From NCBI GenBank assembly GCA_902363445.1, contig CABJAB010000003.1:434001-498000 (forward strand): 64,000 nucleotides of DNA. Direction: 5' to 3'. The DNA comes from Lachnospiraceae bacterium. Lineage in GTDB: Bacteria; Bacillota; Clostridia; Lachnospirales; Lachnospiraceae. The position numbers and the translations under genes were made by a program. Shown piece by piece: positions 1 to 9,400 of the stretch (positions are counted from its first letter, which is position 1; each line of letters begins with the position of its first letter). The notes under the pieces are model-generated. The model made no database searches. It was not told the DNA's origin and saw only the letters and a program-made list of their open reading frames with translations.

Positions 1-743
1 CGGAAAGCCTTGATGTTCACTCCCATGCTCTGGGCATAGGCCTCTCCCAGCTGATAAGCCCCGATGGGTTTTGAAAGAAAGAAGGTAATCAAAAGAGTGA
101 CCGCCACCACCGCCGATGCCACCGCCACATTGCTCCAGCTCATGCCGGAAAAGCTTCCCTGGGACCAGCCATGGAGATTGACGATGTCAGAATCCTCGGC
201 AAAAGTGATGACAAAGTCCGTCACCGCCGAGCATATATAACCTACCATGATCCCGGCGACCAAAAGCGTCGCCATGTGATGAAGACGCCTGGAAAACAGC
301 AGGATGAACCCGATGGTAAGCAAGGCCCCCAAAAAGGCGGCTACGATCAGGGTATATGACGAAACAGACCGGGATCTCCCCAGGAAATAGATCATCGTCA
401 GGGCGACCACCATTTTCGCGCCGGAAGAAATCCCCAGCACAAACGGTCCTGCAATTGGGTTCTCAAAAAAGGTCTGCAGCAGAAAACCTGAGAGGGACAA
501 AGCCCCTCCCAGGATTGCTGCCATCAAAATCCTCGGCAGACGAATTTTCCAGATAATATTGTACTCTGTCGCGCCCCCTGTCCTGCGAAATAGAATACGC
601 AGGATCTCCGGGACGGAAATATCCACATTTCCGGTATTGATATTCAAAACGGTGATAGCCAGGAAGGCCGCCAGTAGCACGGCGAATACCAGGATATACC
701 TGGAACGCCGTTTAAAATTTTCCATATGAAAGTCCTGCTGCAT
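1..743 (-). CDS. FecCD/BtuC-family ABC transporter permease, partial
   Basis: Integral membrane permease of a metal-chelate/corrinoid ABC importer. The frame is open from an ATG at 743 to the left edge, so the C-terminus is outside the window. The visible part has an N-terminal membrane segment after a short basic stretch, then a region typical of FecCD proteins (RLPRILMAAILGGALSLSG, later a GISSGAK-like segment) and more hydrophobic helices. The start has a GAGGA-type ribosome site and lies 13 nt after the stop of the solute-binding protein gene, so the two are cotranscribed. The ATPase partner is probably just outside the window. Because the operon leader is a cobalamin riboswitch, a corrinoid is the likeliest cargo (inference); heme or siderophore transport remains possible. 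Confidence 0.9.
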   Translation of the reverse strand, partial: MQQDFHMENFKRRSRYILVFAVLLAAFLAITVLNINTGNVDISVPEILRILFRRTGGATEYNIIWKIRLPRILMAAILGGALSLSGFLLQTFFENPIAGPFVLGISSGAKMVVALTMIYFLGRSRSVSSYTLIVAAFLGALLTIGFILLFSRRLHHMATLLVAGIMVGYICSAVTDFVITFAEDSDIVNLHGWSQGSFSGMSWSNVAVASAVVAVTLLITFFLSKPIGAYQLGEAYAQSMGVNIKAF

Positions 744-756
744 ATCCTGTCCTCGT

Positions 757-2013
757 CTACTCCACTTTTGTTAAAAACGTCATCTGGGACGCGTCACCGC
801 CGGTCAGCATAAGGTTCAGATCCCGAATCAGCTCCCCGACTATGTCCGTTGCCTGGTACAGCGATTTTCCTGTTGTCCAGACGTTTCCTTCCTTCACCGC
901 TTTGAAATCCGCAAACATCTCGCTCTTGGCTAGTAGATCCTCCACACCGGTCAGCGGCGCGTCAATGGACGCGTTATAGACCAGATAGTCCGCATCCACG
1001 GCAGTCGCGTAAAATTCTTCCATGGTCAGAGGAATCGAGGTCTTTCCGGACTCATCCTGAAGATTGGAAAACGCATAGCGCCCGCCTCCGATCTCAATCA
1101 TCTTCGGAATATAATCCGCAGGCTTCCTTACCACCACGGAACCGTCTGTACTGACATAAAAATACGCCACGGTCTTTTCTGTGTTCTTAAAATCTTTCAG
1201 ATCGCTGATCACCTTGGCCTGCTGGTCGAAGAATGCTTTCGCTTCGTCTTCCTTATCCACCATGACACTGTAGGCCTTGATCCATTCCGTTCTTCCCAGA
1301 GGATGGCTCTCATAGCTGGAGCGGTCGATGAACACCGGGATATCTAGCATTTCGATCATCTCCTGCACCTTCGGGGAATGAAGGATCATGGTCGACTCAA
1401 TGGCCAGATCGCATTGTTCATTCACCAGAAGTTCATAATCCGGTTCGCTGTATTTTCCGGCAAAGAGGATATCTCCACTTTCCATGGCCTTCACAGCATC
1501 GTCTATATACCAGCCGGAGGCCTGGGTACCGCTCAAACGAATGGCGTCCAGCGCATTCATGGAGGCAAAAAGGGCCATGGCTGAGGTCGCCGCCAGATAA
1601 ATCTGATCCAGCGGCTGCTGCAGCACAATGACGTCCTCATCCAGGCTGTCCGGAACCGGCTTGCCTTCCGGGACCACCAGATATCTGGCGCTGTCATGGA
1701 CGTCGATCAGTCCATAACCGCCTTCATAATAATAGACGTCGAAGCCCTCGGCATAGGTGAGCTCCATGGCGGATTCATAGGTAAGTCCGGCAATTTCCGG
1801 CGCGTCGCCGCTCTTTCTGGCCGCTGTCGTTTCCTCTTTCTCTGCCTGGCGGCTTTCCGTCCCGGCCGTCGTCTTCGTTTCTGTGGAAGTCTCTTGTGTG
1901 TCCTGGACCGTCTGCTTTTCTGTTTCCTTCTCCGCTTTCTGGCCGCAGCCCCCCAAAAGGAGGACTGCAGCCAGTATCAGCGCAGTAACCTGATATAATT
2001 TTTTCTTCATCAT
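757..2013 (-). CDS. Lipoprotein solute-binding protein of a corrinoid/iron-chelate ABC importer
   Basis: 418-aa lipoprotein. The N-terminus has a basic start, a hydrophobic stretch and a lipobox ending LLGGC, then a Glu/Thr/Lys-rich linker (about residues 25-70) typical of lipoproteins tethered outside a thick wall. The rest resembles the two-lobed periplasmic-binding fold of the FepB/BtuF class (PF01497): a YLVVPEG segment, an HPLGRTEWIKAY motif between lobes, and a C-terminal segment that reads like other Clostridia iron/corrinoid binding proteins. The start overlaps the stop of the giant upstream protein by ATGA, implying translational coupling. Part of its N-terminal lobe is duplicated at the end of that upstream protein. 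It should capture ligand and deliver it to the permease at 1-743; ligand identity is inferred from the riboswitch. Confidence 0.9.
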   Translation of the reverse strand: MMKKKLYQVTALILAAVLLLGGCGQKAEKETEKQTVQDTQETSTETKTTAGTESRQAEKEETTAARKSGDAPEIAGLTYESAMELTYAEGFDVYYYEGGYGLIDVHDSARYLVVPEGKPVPDSLDEDVIVLQQPLDQIYLAATSAMALFASMNALDAIRLSGTQASGWYIDDAVKAMESGDILFAGKYSEPDYELLVNEQCDLAIESTMILHSPKVQEMIEMLDIPVFIDRSSYESHPLGRTEWIKAYSVMVDKEDEAKAFFDQQAKVISDLKDFKNTEKTVAYFYVSTDGSVVVRKPADYIPKMIEIGGGRYAFSNLQDESGKTSIPLTMEEFYATAVDADYLVYNASIDAPLTGVEDLLAKSEMFADFKAVKEGNVWTTGKSLYQATDIVGELIRDLNLMLTGGDASQMTFLTKVE

Positions 2014-5000
2014 CTGTTCTCCTGCTGCGCTGCTTTTTCCACAGCCGCCTCAAAAAGCTGGTCCGCTTTTTCCTCACAGCCGAAAAGTACGCCGTATACT
2101 TTGATCCATTCGTACTTGGCCAGCTCGGTCTCTTCATCGGCAGAACGGTCGATGATCACCGGGATATTGAACATGGCAAGATTCCCGGTAAGCTCCTCGA
2201 AGCGTTCCGTCTGTTCTTCTGCCGTAAGCTCTTCAGCCTCCGCTCCGCTTGTAGCCTCTCCGCTGTTTTGCTCCGCGGCCTTTTCCCGGCCGTCCGCTTC
2301 TTCTTCCTCATTTTCCCTGGGAAGCAGTTCACCGGGCAGAACAGCCAGATTAGTTTCTTTTTTGATCAGAGCCTTATAATCGGGCAGATCATACTGTCCG
2401 CCAAAAATCACATCAGCTTCTTTTTCTCCATCCTTCACGGTCATTCTTTCCGTGACAGAATCGATTTCGCAATCCTTTTGCTCACAGCCGACCGCTGCCA
2501 GATTGTCGAGGATACCAAGCGTCTCCATCGTCTCCAGAATCTCATCGGAAGCGGCATAGGTTTTGTCCACAGGCATCCTCACGATGATCATATCCTGCTC
2601 CAGGCCGACCGGAATCTCGGTGTCCTCCGGGACAAGAAGATATTTCACTACATTTCCTTTATAAAGCTCTGCGGCAATCTCGCCTTCGCTGGGGACAAGT
2701 TCCTCCCCATCCTCAGTGACAGTCTCCGTTTCCGCGGATGCTTTTGTTTTTTCCTGACCGTCATTTTTCACAGTCTCCGCTTGTCCGCCGTCCTTTTCTT
2801 CCGCCAGCTTTTCCGGATCTCTCGCCGTATCCTTCGTCAAGTCGATCTCCAAAAGAACAATATCCTGATCATAGTGATAAATCTTAAAATATTCCGCGTA
2901 ATCCAGCTTTGTCTCAGACTGATACTCCAGTCCGATGATCTGGGGGGCCGTCTCATCCAGCTTCTCATTGCTGTTCTCTCCGGCTGCTTCTCCGTTTGCC
3001 GCCGCTGCAAGATAAACGAAAATAGTATATTCAATCTCGTGAGTCGCCGACATTTTCGTCGTCATACCAAGAATCTTGTTATTCTTATTCAGCGCTATAG
3101 GAATGACGACAGTGGCCGTACCGCCGCTCTTAGTAGTATAGTAAGTGTTTCCGTTGGCTTTCACATACTGATAGGAGTCACTGCTGAATACCAGCGTGGC
3201 ATAGGCCTGCCCGTTCTTTACGGTAATCTTGTTGCAGGATATCCTTACCCTTCCCGTGCCGCCGGACCATGAAAACTTATCCGGCTTATAGACGCCGTCC
3301 GCCAGAGTCGTCGCACTGTCCACCCGTCCGGTGGAACCGCTGGTATCAGACTCATATTTGGATTCATTGTCGGCCTTTCCGTCATTGTCGGGGATTACAT
3401 CCGGCTGGTTTCCGTCGTCTTTGCCGTCATCGGGATCCACAGGCGTTACCGGCTCATCCCCTCCTCCGGAGATATCGCCAATCTTTTTCATCGTCTCTGA
3501 CCGGAAAGTCAAGGTCCTGTCATACCACCTGTCATTCTTGATGGAATGAGCCGCAACCGAAATTCCCTGATCCAACGCCGCAACCGGAATCGTATAGGTA
3601 TACTTGCCATTGGCGTCCTTCACAAAAGGAGCCCAGGAGGACTTATCCGCGTTCTCCGCCTCAGCCGAGGTTCCCACATACAGATAATCGTAGCCGGTTC
3701 CGCTCAGGGTGAGCACCGCGCTCATCTTTCCGTTCTTTACGGTCAGGACACAGCCCACTACCCGGAACATAGCCGCGCTGGAATCTGCCTCGATGGTATA
3801 AACGCCGTCTGCTATGGCCGGCGTGATCGCTTCCATGCCCTCTGACCGGAAAGTCAGAGTCCTGTCATACCATTTGTCATTCTTGATGGAATGTGCCGCA
3901 ACTGCGATTCCCTTATCCAGGGCCTCCACGGGAATCATATAGGTGTATTTCCCGCCGGTATCCTTCACAAAAGGAGCCCAGGAGGACTTATCCGCCTTTT
4001 CCGCGTCAGCCGCGGTCCCCACATACAGATAATCATAGCCGGTTCCGCTCAGAGTGAGCACCGCGCTCATCTTTCCGTTCTTTACGGTCAGGACACAGTC
4101 CACCACCCGGAACATGGCCGCGCTGGAATCCACAGTTACTTTGTAAGTTCCGTCAGACGGAACCGTAGGATCTACGGGTTCCGGGTCCGGATCCGGCAAA
4201 TCTCCCGTTTTATTCAAAATGCCATTTATAAAGAAGCTTCCCGACTTTTCTGACCAAGCGTTGCTTTTTTCCACATGCACCACATAGCTGATCTCTTTTC
4301 CCAGATCAGCCGCCGGTATAGTAAAAGTAAAGCTCTTATAGGTATCGCCGATATCCGTCCTGGGAACTGCATCCACGGCTTTTGCATCCTTCACGGAGTC
4401 CGCGTCACTGGCCAGGCCAATATAAAGCTTATCATAATCCCTCGCCTGGGTGATCAAAGTCACCGTGGCCACACTGCCGTTGATCGTGAGGCTGCTCCCC
4501 CGCTCAAAGCTGAGGCTTGTATAATTGGATACCGGATAGGCAGAGCCATATAAGTCATAAGTACCGTCCTCCGTTGTATTTGCGTTCCCCGCCAGATTCG
4601 GCACATTGATGAATAAATCCCTGGCATAGCTGAACCAGCCGCCGGCATTCCCGGGGGTAATGGGAATATTCATTCCCTGCTTTTTCGCCGGAACCTGAAA
4701 GGTGAAGGCCGTCCTGTCGGTGTCTCCATCATAGGAGCCTGTACAAGTCACTGTTTTATTGGCATCAGACTGAACGCCCTGATACAGCTTCGTCCATGTA
4801 TTTCCTTTTACATACAGTGTGAGAATCACCGTATCCCCCTTCAGCACTGCCTTGGAGGAAACAACTGCAAAATTATTATAAGAAGCTCCGGTACCGCCCG
4901 CAATGGCCTTGATCGTATCGGTTTCTGTGGGAAGCTCCTCAATCCCTTCATCCGGAATATAGATCCAGAGGTATTGATTCGTATACCAGTCCTTAGCGCT

Positions 5001-7100
5001 GCCTTCCGGATATCCCAGAGAAACCGGGAGCACCTTGCCCTTATCAGCCGCCGGGACGCGGAAGTTAAAGGTCCAGCCGCCGGAAGCAAGCTTTGTCCCT
5101 GCAATTACCGGTGTCTTGGAAGCATCATCCTTAAAACCCAAATAGATCTTGTCAAAAGACGTATTTGCTGTGGAGATTGTAATCTCCAGCTCTTCTCCCT
5201 CGGCTGTCACGGTGGATTCGCCGACCTTAAACATTGCAAACTCGGCTCCATTGTCCTTTACGACTTTAACCGTGCTCCCTGTGACCACAGGAGCCGACGG
5301 CACTCTGACAGCGGCTGTAGAAGATGTGGCTGTTGTACCGTTCCCATCGGTGATCACGCAGCGATACTGCCCCGCCAGATCTTCCGACATAATAAAACGA
5401 TATTCTGGAGTTTTGGCGCTGTCGCCGGTACAATCCGTCCATTCGTTTCCGTCCGCGCTGTACTGCCACTGGTAAGACAGGACTGCTCCGGCTTCACCTG
5501 ACGCCTCCACCGAAAGAATAACCTCGGCTCCTGCGCCAATCACAGTTTCGCTCGCGGGCTGGCTGGTAATGGTGATCTCCGAGGGCTTCTTAAAGCTGTC
5601 CAGCGCAGGAATCTGAAATGCCAGAGAGCTGCTGGTGCTCCACGTTCCTTTGGAAGCACTCCTCGGTACAAAATGAACCTCTCCGCCCATCACACTGGAC
5701 GAAACGGTAAATTGGAATTTCTGGAGATTCTTATCTGCATCCGTTTCTCCAAGAACGACCGGCTCCTTGGGATCGTCGTCTTTCATACCGATATAAATCG
5801 CGTCATAAGAGAATTTTCCGCTGGACGCCGGACTCACCCAAATCGTGACGTCAATTCCGTCGCCTTTGACCACGGCCTTTGACGCCGCGATTTTAAACAT
5901 GGTGTAGGCCTGTCCGGGCTTTTTGGCGTCGTCGCTTCCATATACGGCGGTAATCCCGTCATTGGCAAGATATCCTTCCTGCTCGCTGGCCGCGCTGACC
6001 TTCACCGCATCTGTAACGGCTTCGGCTCCCGCGCTGTCTTTTACCATACAGCGATACTGTCCTGCCAATGCCGCCTCCATGGTAAAGCTGTAAGCAGCAG
6101 CTTGTGCGCTGTCTCCCGTACAGTCTGTCCATCCGCTCCCATCGGAGCTGTACTGCCACTGATATGTCACTCCTTCCCCGTCGGCTTCCGCTTTAAGAGT
6201 CACCGTCTCCCCGGCCTTTTTGCTGACCGCTTCCGGCTGTTTTGTGATCACCAGCACCTTGGGAATACTCATCCACAGGTAATTTTCCGACCAGGTTCCC
6301 TGATCGGAACGGCCCACTGAAACTGGAATCCAGCTGTTTCCGGAAGACAGGGGAACCTGGATGGTAAACTCACAGGTCTCTCCAGTCTTGACCCCGGTAA
6401 AATATCCCGGTTTACTCCCGTCGGACTGATACCCCAGATAGAGCCAGTCAAATGTCTTTTTGGCGCCGGTCTGGAAGGAAATCTCTATCATGTTTCCTTT
6501 TACAGTGCAAGTTGGATTTGTGATTGGAAACATTCCATATGTGCCGCCGTCGTTTTTTACTACCGTCACGCCGCTTATGGCGGCCGTCGGCTTCACCGGC
6601 TGCTCATCTCCACCGGCTGCCAATAAAGCCGTCTGGGCCGTATCAATATTCTTTTCACCGGCGTCAGCCGCAGACGTGGGCTCCGCACCGCTCTCGGCCG
6701 CGGACTGTGTCTCCGCCGCGCAGCTTTCCTTTGCCGCTGTACTGCTCTCCTCCGCACTGGCGGTCCCGGCAGCTTCCTTAGTCCCGCCGGTCTCCGTCGA
6801 GGACTCCGCTGCGGTACTCTCCGCCTTGCTTTCCTTTTCGGCTTCCGTACTTTCTGCTGCCTCCGGCTCTTTCTTGTCTTCTGAAGCCGTACTGCTTTCC
6901 TTCGCCGCCGGTTCTTTTTTCTCTTCTGAAGCCGCGCTGCTCTCTTCCGCCGCCGGCTCTTTCTTCTCCTCTGATAATGCTGCGCTGCTCTCCTCCGCCA
7001 ACTCAGACGCTGCCGCATCTGCTTTGATACTTGACAGTGGAGACAACAGCATTGAAAAAACCAGCAGTAAAGCCAGCAGGCTCATGCTTTTTCGTTTCAT
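2010..7100 (-). CDS. Giant secreted ligand-binding protein: beta-sandwich repeats, Ig-like domains and half a solute-binding protein
   Basis: About 1696 aa. An upstream in-frame start at 7208 exists, but the ATG at 7100 is preferred because it follows AAAGGGG and directly begins a signal peptide (MKRKSMSLLALLLVFSML). Layout by eye: signal peptide 1-28; Ala/Ser/Glu/Lys-rich stalk to about 170; NEAT-like or DUF-type beta-sandwich modules near 175, 377, 604, 727, 845, 982, 1097 and 1268; two Ig-like modules (YQWQYS...AGQYRC) near 284 and 509; then from about 1382 a region homologous to the N-lobe of the neighbouring solute-binding protein (LEYQSETKLDYAEYF, YLLVPED, IIDRSADEE, YEWIKVYGV), interrupted by acidic inserts and ending where that lobe ends. 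No LPXTG, C-terminal membrane helix or SLH repeat was seen, so anchoring is unclear. It heads the riboswitch operon and probably collects corrinoid at the surface (inference). Confidence 0.85.
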   Translation of the reverse strand: MKRKSMSLLALLLVFSMLLSPLSSIKADAAASELAEESSAALSEEKKEPAAEESSAASEEKKEPAAKESSTASEDKKEPEAAESTEAEKESKAESTAAESSTETGGTKEAAGTASAEESSTAAKESCAAETQSAAESGAEPTSAADAGEKNIDTAQTALLAAGGDEQPVKPTAAISGVTVVKNDGGTYGMFPITNPTCTVKGNMIEISFQTGAKKTFDWLYLGYQSDGSKPGYFTGVKTGETCEFTIQVPLSSGNSWIPVSVGRSDQGTWSENYLWMSIPKVLVITKQPEAVSKKAGETVTLKAEADGEGVTYQWQYSSDGSGWTDCTGDSAQAAAYSFTMEAALAGQYRCMVKDSAGAEAVTDAVKVSAASEQEGYLANDGITAVYGSDDAKKPGQAYTMFKIAASKAVVKGDGIDVTIWVSPASSGKFSYDAIYIGMKDDDPKEPVVLGETDADKNLQKFQFTVSSSVMGGEVHFVPRSASKGTWSTSSSLAFQIPALDSFKKPSEITITSQPASETVIGAGAEVILSVEASGEAGAVLSYQWQYSADGNEWTDCTGDSAKTPEYRFIMSEDLAGQYRCVITDGNGTTATSSTAAVRVPSAPVVTGSTVKVVKDNGAEFAMFKVGESTVTAEGEELEITISTANTSFDKIYLGFKDDASKTPVIAGTKLASGGWTFNFRVPAADKGKVLPVSLGYPEGSAKDWYTNQYLWIYIPDEGIEELPTETDTIKAIAGGTGASYNNFAVVSSKAVLKGDTVILTLYVKGNTWTKLYQGVQSDANKTVTCTGSYDGDTDRTAFTFQVPAKKQGMNIPITPGNAGGWFSYARDLFINVPNLAGNANTTEDGTYDLYGSAYPVSNYTSLSFERGSSLTINGSVATVTLITQARDYDKLYIGLASDADSVKDAKAVDAVPRTDIGDTYKSFTFTIPAADLGKEISYVVHVEKSNAWSEKSGSFFINGILNKTGDLPDPDPEPVDPTVPSDGTYKVTVDSSAAMFRVVDCVLTVKNGKMSAVLTLSGTGYDYLYVGTAADAEKADKSSWAPFVKDTGGKYTYMIPVEALDKGIAVAAHSIKNDKWYDRTLTFRSEGMEAITPAIADGVYTIEADSSAAMFRVVGCVLTVKNGKMSAVLTLSGTGYDYLYVGTSAEAENADKSSWAPFVKDANGKYTYTIPVAALDQGISVAAHSIKNDRWYDRTLTFRSETMKKIGDISGGGDEPVTPVDPDDGKDDGNQPDVIPDNDGKADNESKYESDTSGSTGRVDSATTLADGVYKPDKFSWSGGTGRVRISCNKITVKNGQAYATLVFSSDSYQYVKANGNTYYTTKSGGTATVVIPIALNKNNKILGMTTKMSATHEIEYTIFVYLAAAANGEAAGENSNEKLDETAPQIIGLEYQSETKLDYAEYFKIYHYDQDIVLLEIDLTKDTARDPEKLAEEKDGGQAETVKNDGQEKTKASAETETVTEDGEELVPSEGEIAAELYKGNVVKYLLVPEDTEIPVGLEQDMIIVRMPVDKTYAASDEILETMETLGILDNLAAVGCEQKDCEIDSVTERMTVKDGEKEADVIFGGQYDLPDYKALIKKETNLAVLPGELLPRENEEEEADGREKAAEQNSGEATSGAEAEELTAEEQTERFEELTGNLAMFNIPVIIDRSADEETELAKYEWIKVYGVLFGCEEKADQLFEAAVEKAAQQENR
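3496..4133 (-). repeat. Two near-identical ~290-bp direct repeats inside the giant gene
   Basis: About 3496-3788 and 3841-4133 are nearly identical at DNA level, with a period of 345 bp (115 codons). They encode two successive beta-sandwich modules sharing AMFRVV, VLTVKNGKMSAVLTLSG and YDYLYVGT. The nucleotide identity suggests a recent duplication or ongoing homogenisation. Confidence 0.85.
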
Positions 7101-7337
7101 CTTAGTAATCCCCTTTCCGCATGCCGCGTTATTCTTCCTTTGCAGGCCGCCCGGTCTGATCGGACGTCCGCCTTTTCCTGATCTGATACTTTTTCCTTCC
7201 TGATCCATTCCTCCTGTTTCTCTGCATTTCGCACGGTTCCGGCCCTGGGAGGCGGCCTTTTGCCTGTCGGCGGTCCATCATACGGATTTTATCAAGATGA
7301 ACACATCTGTAAAATATCTGCACTTTCCTAATAGAAT

Positions 7338-7369
7338 AAAAAAAGCCTGCCCTTCTCCGAAGTGCAGAC
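7338..7369 (-). terminator. Intrinsic terminator in the cobalamin riboswitch leader
   Basis: On the minus strand GTCTGC pairs with GCAGGC around an inner CTTC/GAAG stem, followed by seven T residues. It lies between the riboswitch aptamer (7429-7600) and the giant gene (start 7100), the position expected of the riboswitch expression platform. Confidence 0.75.
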
Positions 7370-7428
7370 ACTAAAATAAGTCCATTTCTGAATGAATATC
7401 ATGCTTTCTTCGGAAGCAATTCACCAAC

Positions 7429-7600
7429 ATTTTCAGCAGGTTTCCTGACTCACAGATCATCGTTCTTCCGCGCCTTCTCAATACCTTGCGGTACAATGGC
7501 TTTTTGCGGCTTCGCTCCCTGTTCACAGTGGCCGGACCGTCCGGGATTTACACCCGGTTCCCTTTTACCCCTGTGCCTGACGGCACAGGGCACTGAAAAT
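7429..7600 (-). ncRNA. Cobalamin (B12) riboswitch
   Basis: Read on the minus strand this leader has the conserved features of the cobalamin aptamer: an outer P1 helix (ATTTTCAG pairing with CTGAAAAT at the two ends), a GGGAACCGGGTGTAAATCCC-type core, a CCACTG segment, and a B12-box version near the 3' end (AGTCAGGAAACCTGC, plus-strand 7436-7450). It precedes the giant surface protein, solute-binding protein and permease, so adenosylcobalamin or a related cobamide should repress this uptake operon, probably via the terminator at 7338-7369. Confidence 0.93.
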
Positions 7601-7618
7601 CCCATGTTTATTTTCCTG

Positions 7619-7647
7619 ATTATAACAGATTGTTTGTTCTTTGACAA
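7619..7647 (-). promoter_or_regulatory. Promoter of the corrinoid uptake operon
   Basis: Minus-strand TTGTCA (7647-7642) and TATAAT (7624-7619) are separated by 17 bp and sit just upstream of the riboswitch. Confidence 0.7.
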
Positions 7648-7657
7648 GTGGAAAGAG

Positions 7658-9400
7658 TCAAGAAACCTGGCCTGCTGAGAACTGCATCCTGTAAAACTTC
7701 GCATAGACTCCGTCTAATTCCATCAATTCCTGATGATTTCCCTGCTCAGAGATCCCGTCGTCAGTCAACACCAATATTTTCTCCGCGTTCCGAATCGTCG
7801 ACAGCCTATGGGCAATCACAAACGTGGTCCTTCCTCTGGCCAGTTTCTCCAGCGCCTCCTGTACGACCCGCTCACTTTCATTATCCAGGGCAGAAGTGGC
7901 TTCGTCAAAGATCAGGACCGGCGGGTTCTTGAGAAATACCCTTGCCAGAGACAGTCTCTGCTTCTGACCCCCTGAAAGCTTCACCCCCCGCTGTCCGATG
8001 TCCGTATCATAGCCGTCCGGAAGTTCCATGATGAATTCATGGGCATTGGCAGCTTTGGCGGCTTCTATGACCTCTTCTCTGCCGGCATTCTGTTTTCCAT
8101 AACAGATATTCTCATATACCGTCCCCGCAAACAGATAAACATCCTGCTGGACGATTCCTATATTCTTTCTCAAGCTTTTGAGCTTTATCTTCCGAATGTC
8201 CCTTCCGTCCAGAGTCACCCTTCCCCCGCTGACCTCATAAAAGCGTGGAATCAGACTGCAAAGCGTGGATTTCCCCACACCAGAGGAACCGACCAGCGCG
8301 ATATACTCTCCCGGTTTCACCGTCATATTCAGATCATGAAGAACATCATCTTTAGAAGAAGCGTAACGGAAGCTCACATCCTCAAAGCAGATCTCTCCCT
8401 TTACTTCTTTAATATCCGCCGCATCCGGTTCATCTTCAATATCCGGCTGTACGCTCAGTATTTCACGGAACCGTCCATAGCCGGACATTCCATTCTGAAA
8501 CTGTTCTGTAAAGCTGACAAGCCGTTTGATCGGGTCGGTGAAGTTAGCCGCCATCAAAAGAAACGCCACCAGATCCGCCGCATCCAGCCTGTCCTTAGCC
8601 AGCAGCACGGCGCCGACGGAAATCACCACGATCGTCATTAACGTGGTAAACGCTCCCAGTCCGGCATTATAAACTCCCATATACCGGTAGCTGTCCCGTT
8701 TGCTCTCCAGGAACCGCTGGTTGCCCTCGTCAAATTTGCACATTTCCGTGTCTTCATTCCCAAAGGACTTGACTACTCGGATGCCGGAAAGGCTGTCTTC
8801 GATCTGGGCGTTAACATCCGCGATCTTCTCCCGGTTCCTTTTATATGCCCGCTTCATCTTTTTATTCAGGACGATCGCATAAAGCAGCATGAACGGAAGC
8901 AGCGCCGCGGCAGAAAGAGCCAGCGGTACGTTGATAAACAGCAGGATTATCAAAGAACCGATTATCCGGATAACAGAGATCACAAGATCTTCCGGCCCAT
9001 GGTGGCACAGCTCACTGATGTCAAACAGATCGTTGGTCACCCTCGACATCAGCTGTCCTACTTTCTGGTCATCGTAAAAGGTAAAGGACAGCTTCTGATA
9101 ATGCCCGAACAGCTCATGGCGCATGTCCCGCTCCATTTTCGCTCCCATCATGTGGCCAAAATACCCTATATAGAAATTACAGAAAAACTCTATTGCAACC
9201 ATAACAAGCATCAGGGCCGCCAGCCTGAAAATCATGGATACCGCGGCATCCGTCTCAAATCCGATCACGGTTCCGGTAATATACCGGATAATGAGCGGAA
9301 TCACCAAAGTTATCGCCGCGCCCAGACACGCAAAAAACATATCGCTGAGAAACAATCCCAGATACGGTTTATAATAAGACATAAAACTTTTCTTTTTCAT
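7658..9400 (-). CDS. ABC transporter, fused membrane and ATPase domains (exporter type)
   Basis: 580-aa half-transporter of the MsbA/LmrA-like type IV exporter family. Residues 1-310 form the six-helix transmembrane domain. The C-terminal ATPase has Walker A (GSSGVGKST), Q-loop (GIVQQDVYLF), signature (LSGGQKQR), Walker B (PVLIFDEATSALD) and the H-loop (IAHRLS). It would act as a dimer and export lipids, drugs or peptides; the substrate cannot be read from sequence. The start overlaps the ROK kinase stop by ATGA (9397-9400), so the two are cotranscribed. The stop lies just upstream of the promoter of the next operon. Confidence 0.93.
   Translation of the reverse strand: MKKKSFMSYYKPYLGLFLSDMFFACLGAAITLVIPLIIRYITGTVIGFETDAAVSMIFRLAALMLVMVAIEFFCNFYIGYFGHMMGAKMERDMRHELFGHYQKLSFTFYDDQKVGQLMSRVTNDLFDISELCHHGPEDLVISVIRIIGSLIILLFINVPLALSAAALLPFMLLYAIVLNKKMKRAYKRNREKIADVNAQIEDSLSGIRVVKSFGNEDTEMCKFDEGNQRFLESKRDSYRYMGVYNAGLGAFTTLMTIVVISVGAVLLAKDRLDAADLVAFLLMAANFTDPIKRLVSFTEQFQNGMSGYGRFREILSVQPDIEDEPDAADIKEVKGEICFEDVSFRYASSKDDVLHDLNMTVKPGEYIALVGSSGVGKSTLCSLIPRFYEVSGGRVTLDGRDIRKIKLKSLRKNIGIVQQDVYLFAGTVYENICYGKQNAGREEVIEAAKAANAHEFIMELPDGYDTDIGQRGVKLSGGQKQRLSLARVFLKNPPVLIFDEATSALDNESERVVQEALEKLARGRTTFVIAHRLSTIRNAEKILVLTDDGISEQGNHQELMELDGVYAKFYRMQFSAGQVS

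Noticed and set aside
2268..3272. 334-aa plus-strand frame
   Set aside because: Antisense to the giant surface protein, whose domains, signal peptide and operon context are convincing.
6460..7203. 247-aa plus-strand frame rich in Ser/Ala
   Set aside because: Antisense shadow of the low-complexity stalk of the giant surface protein, without a ribosome site.
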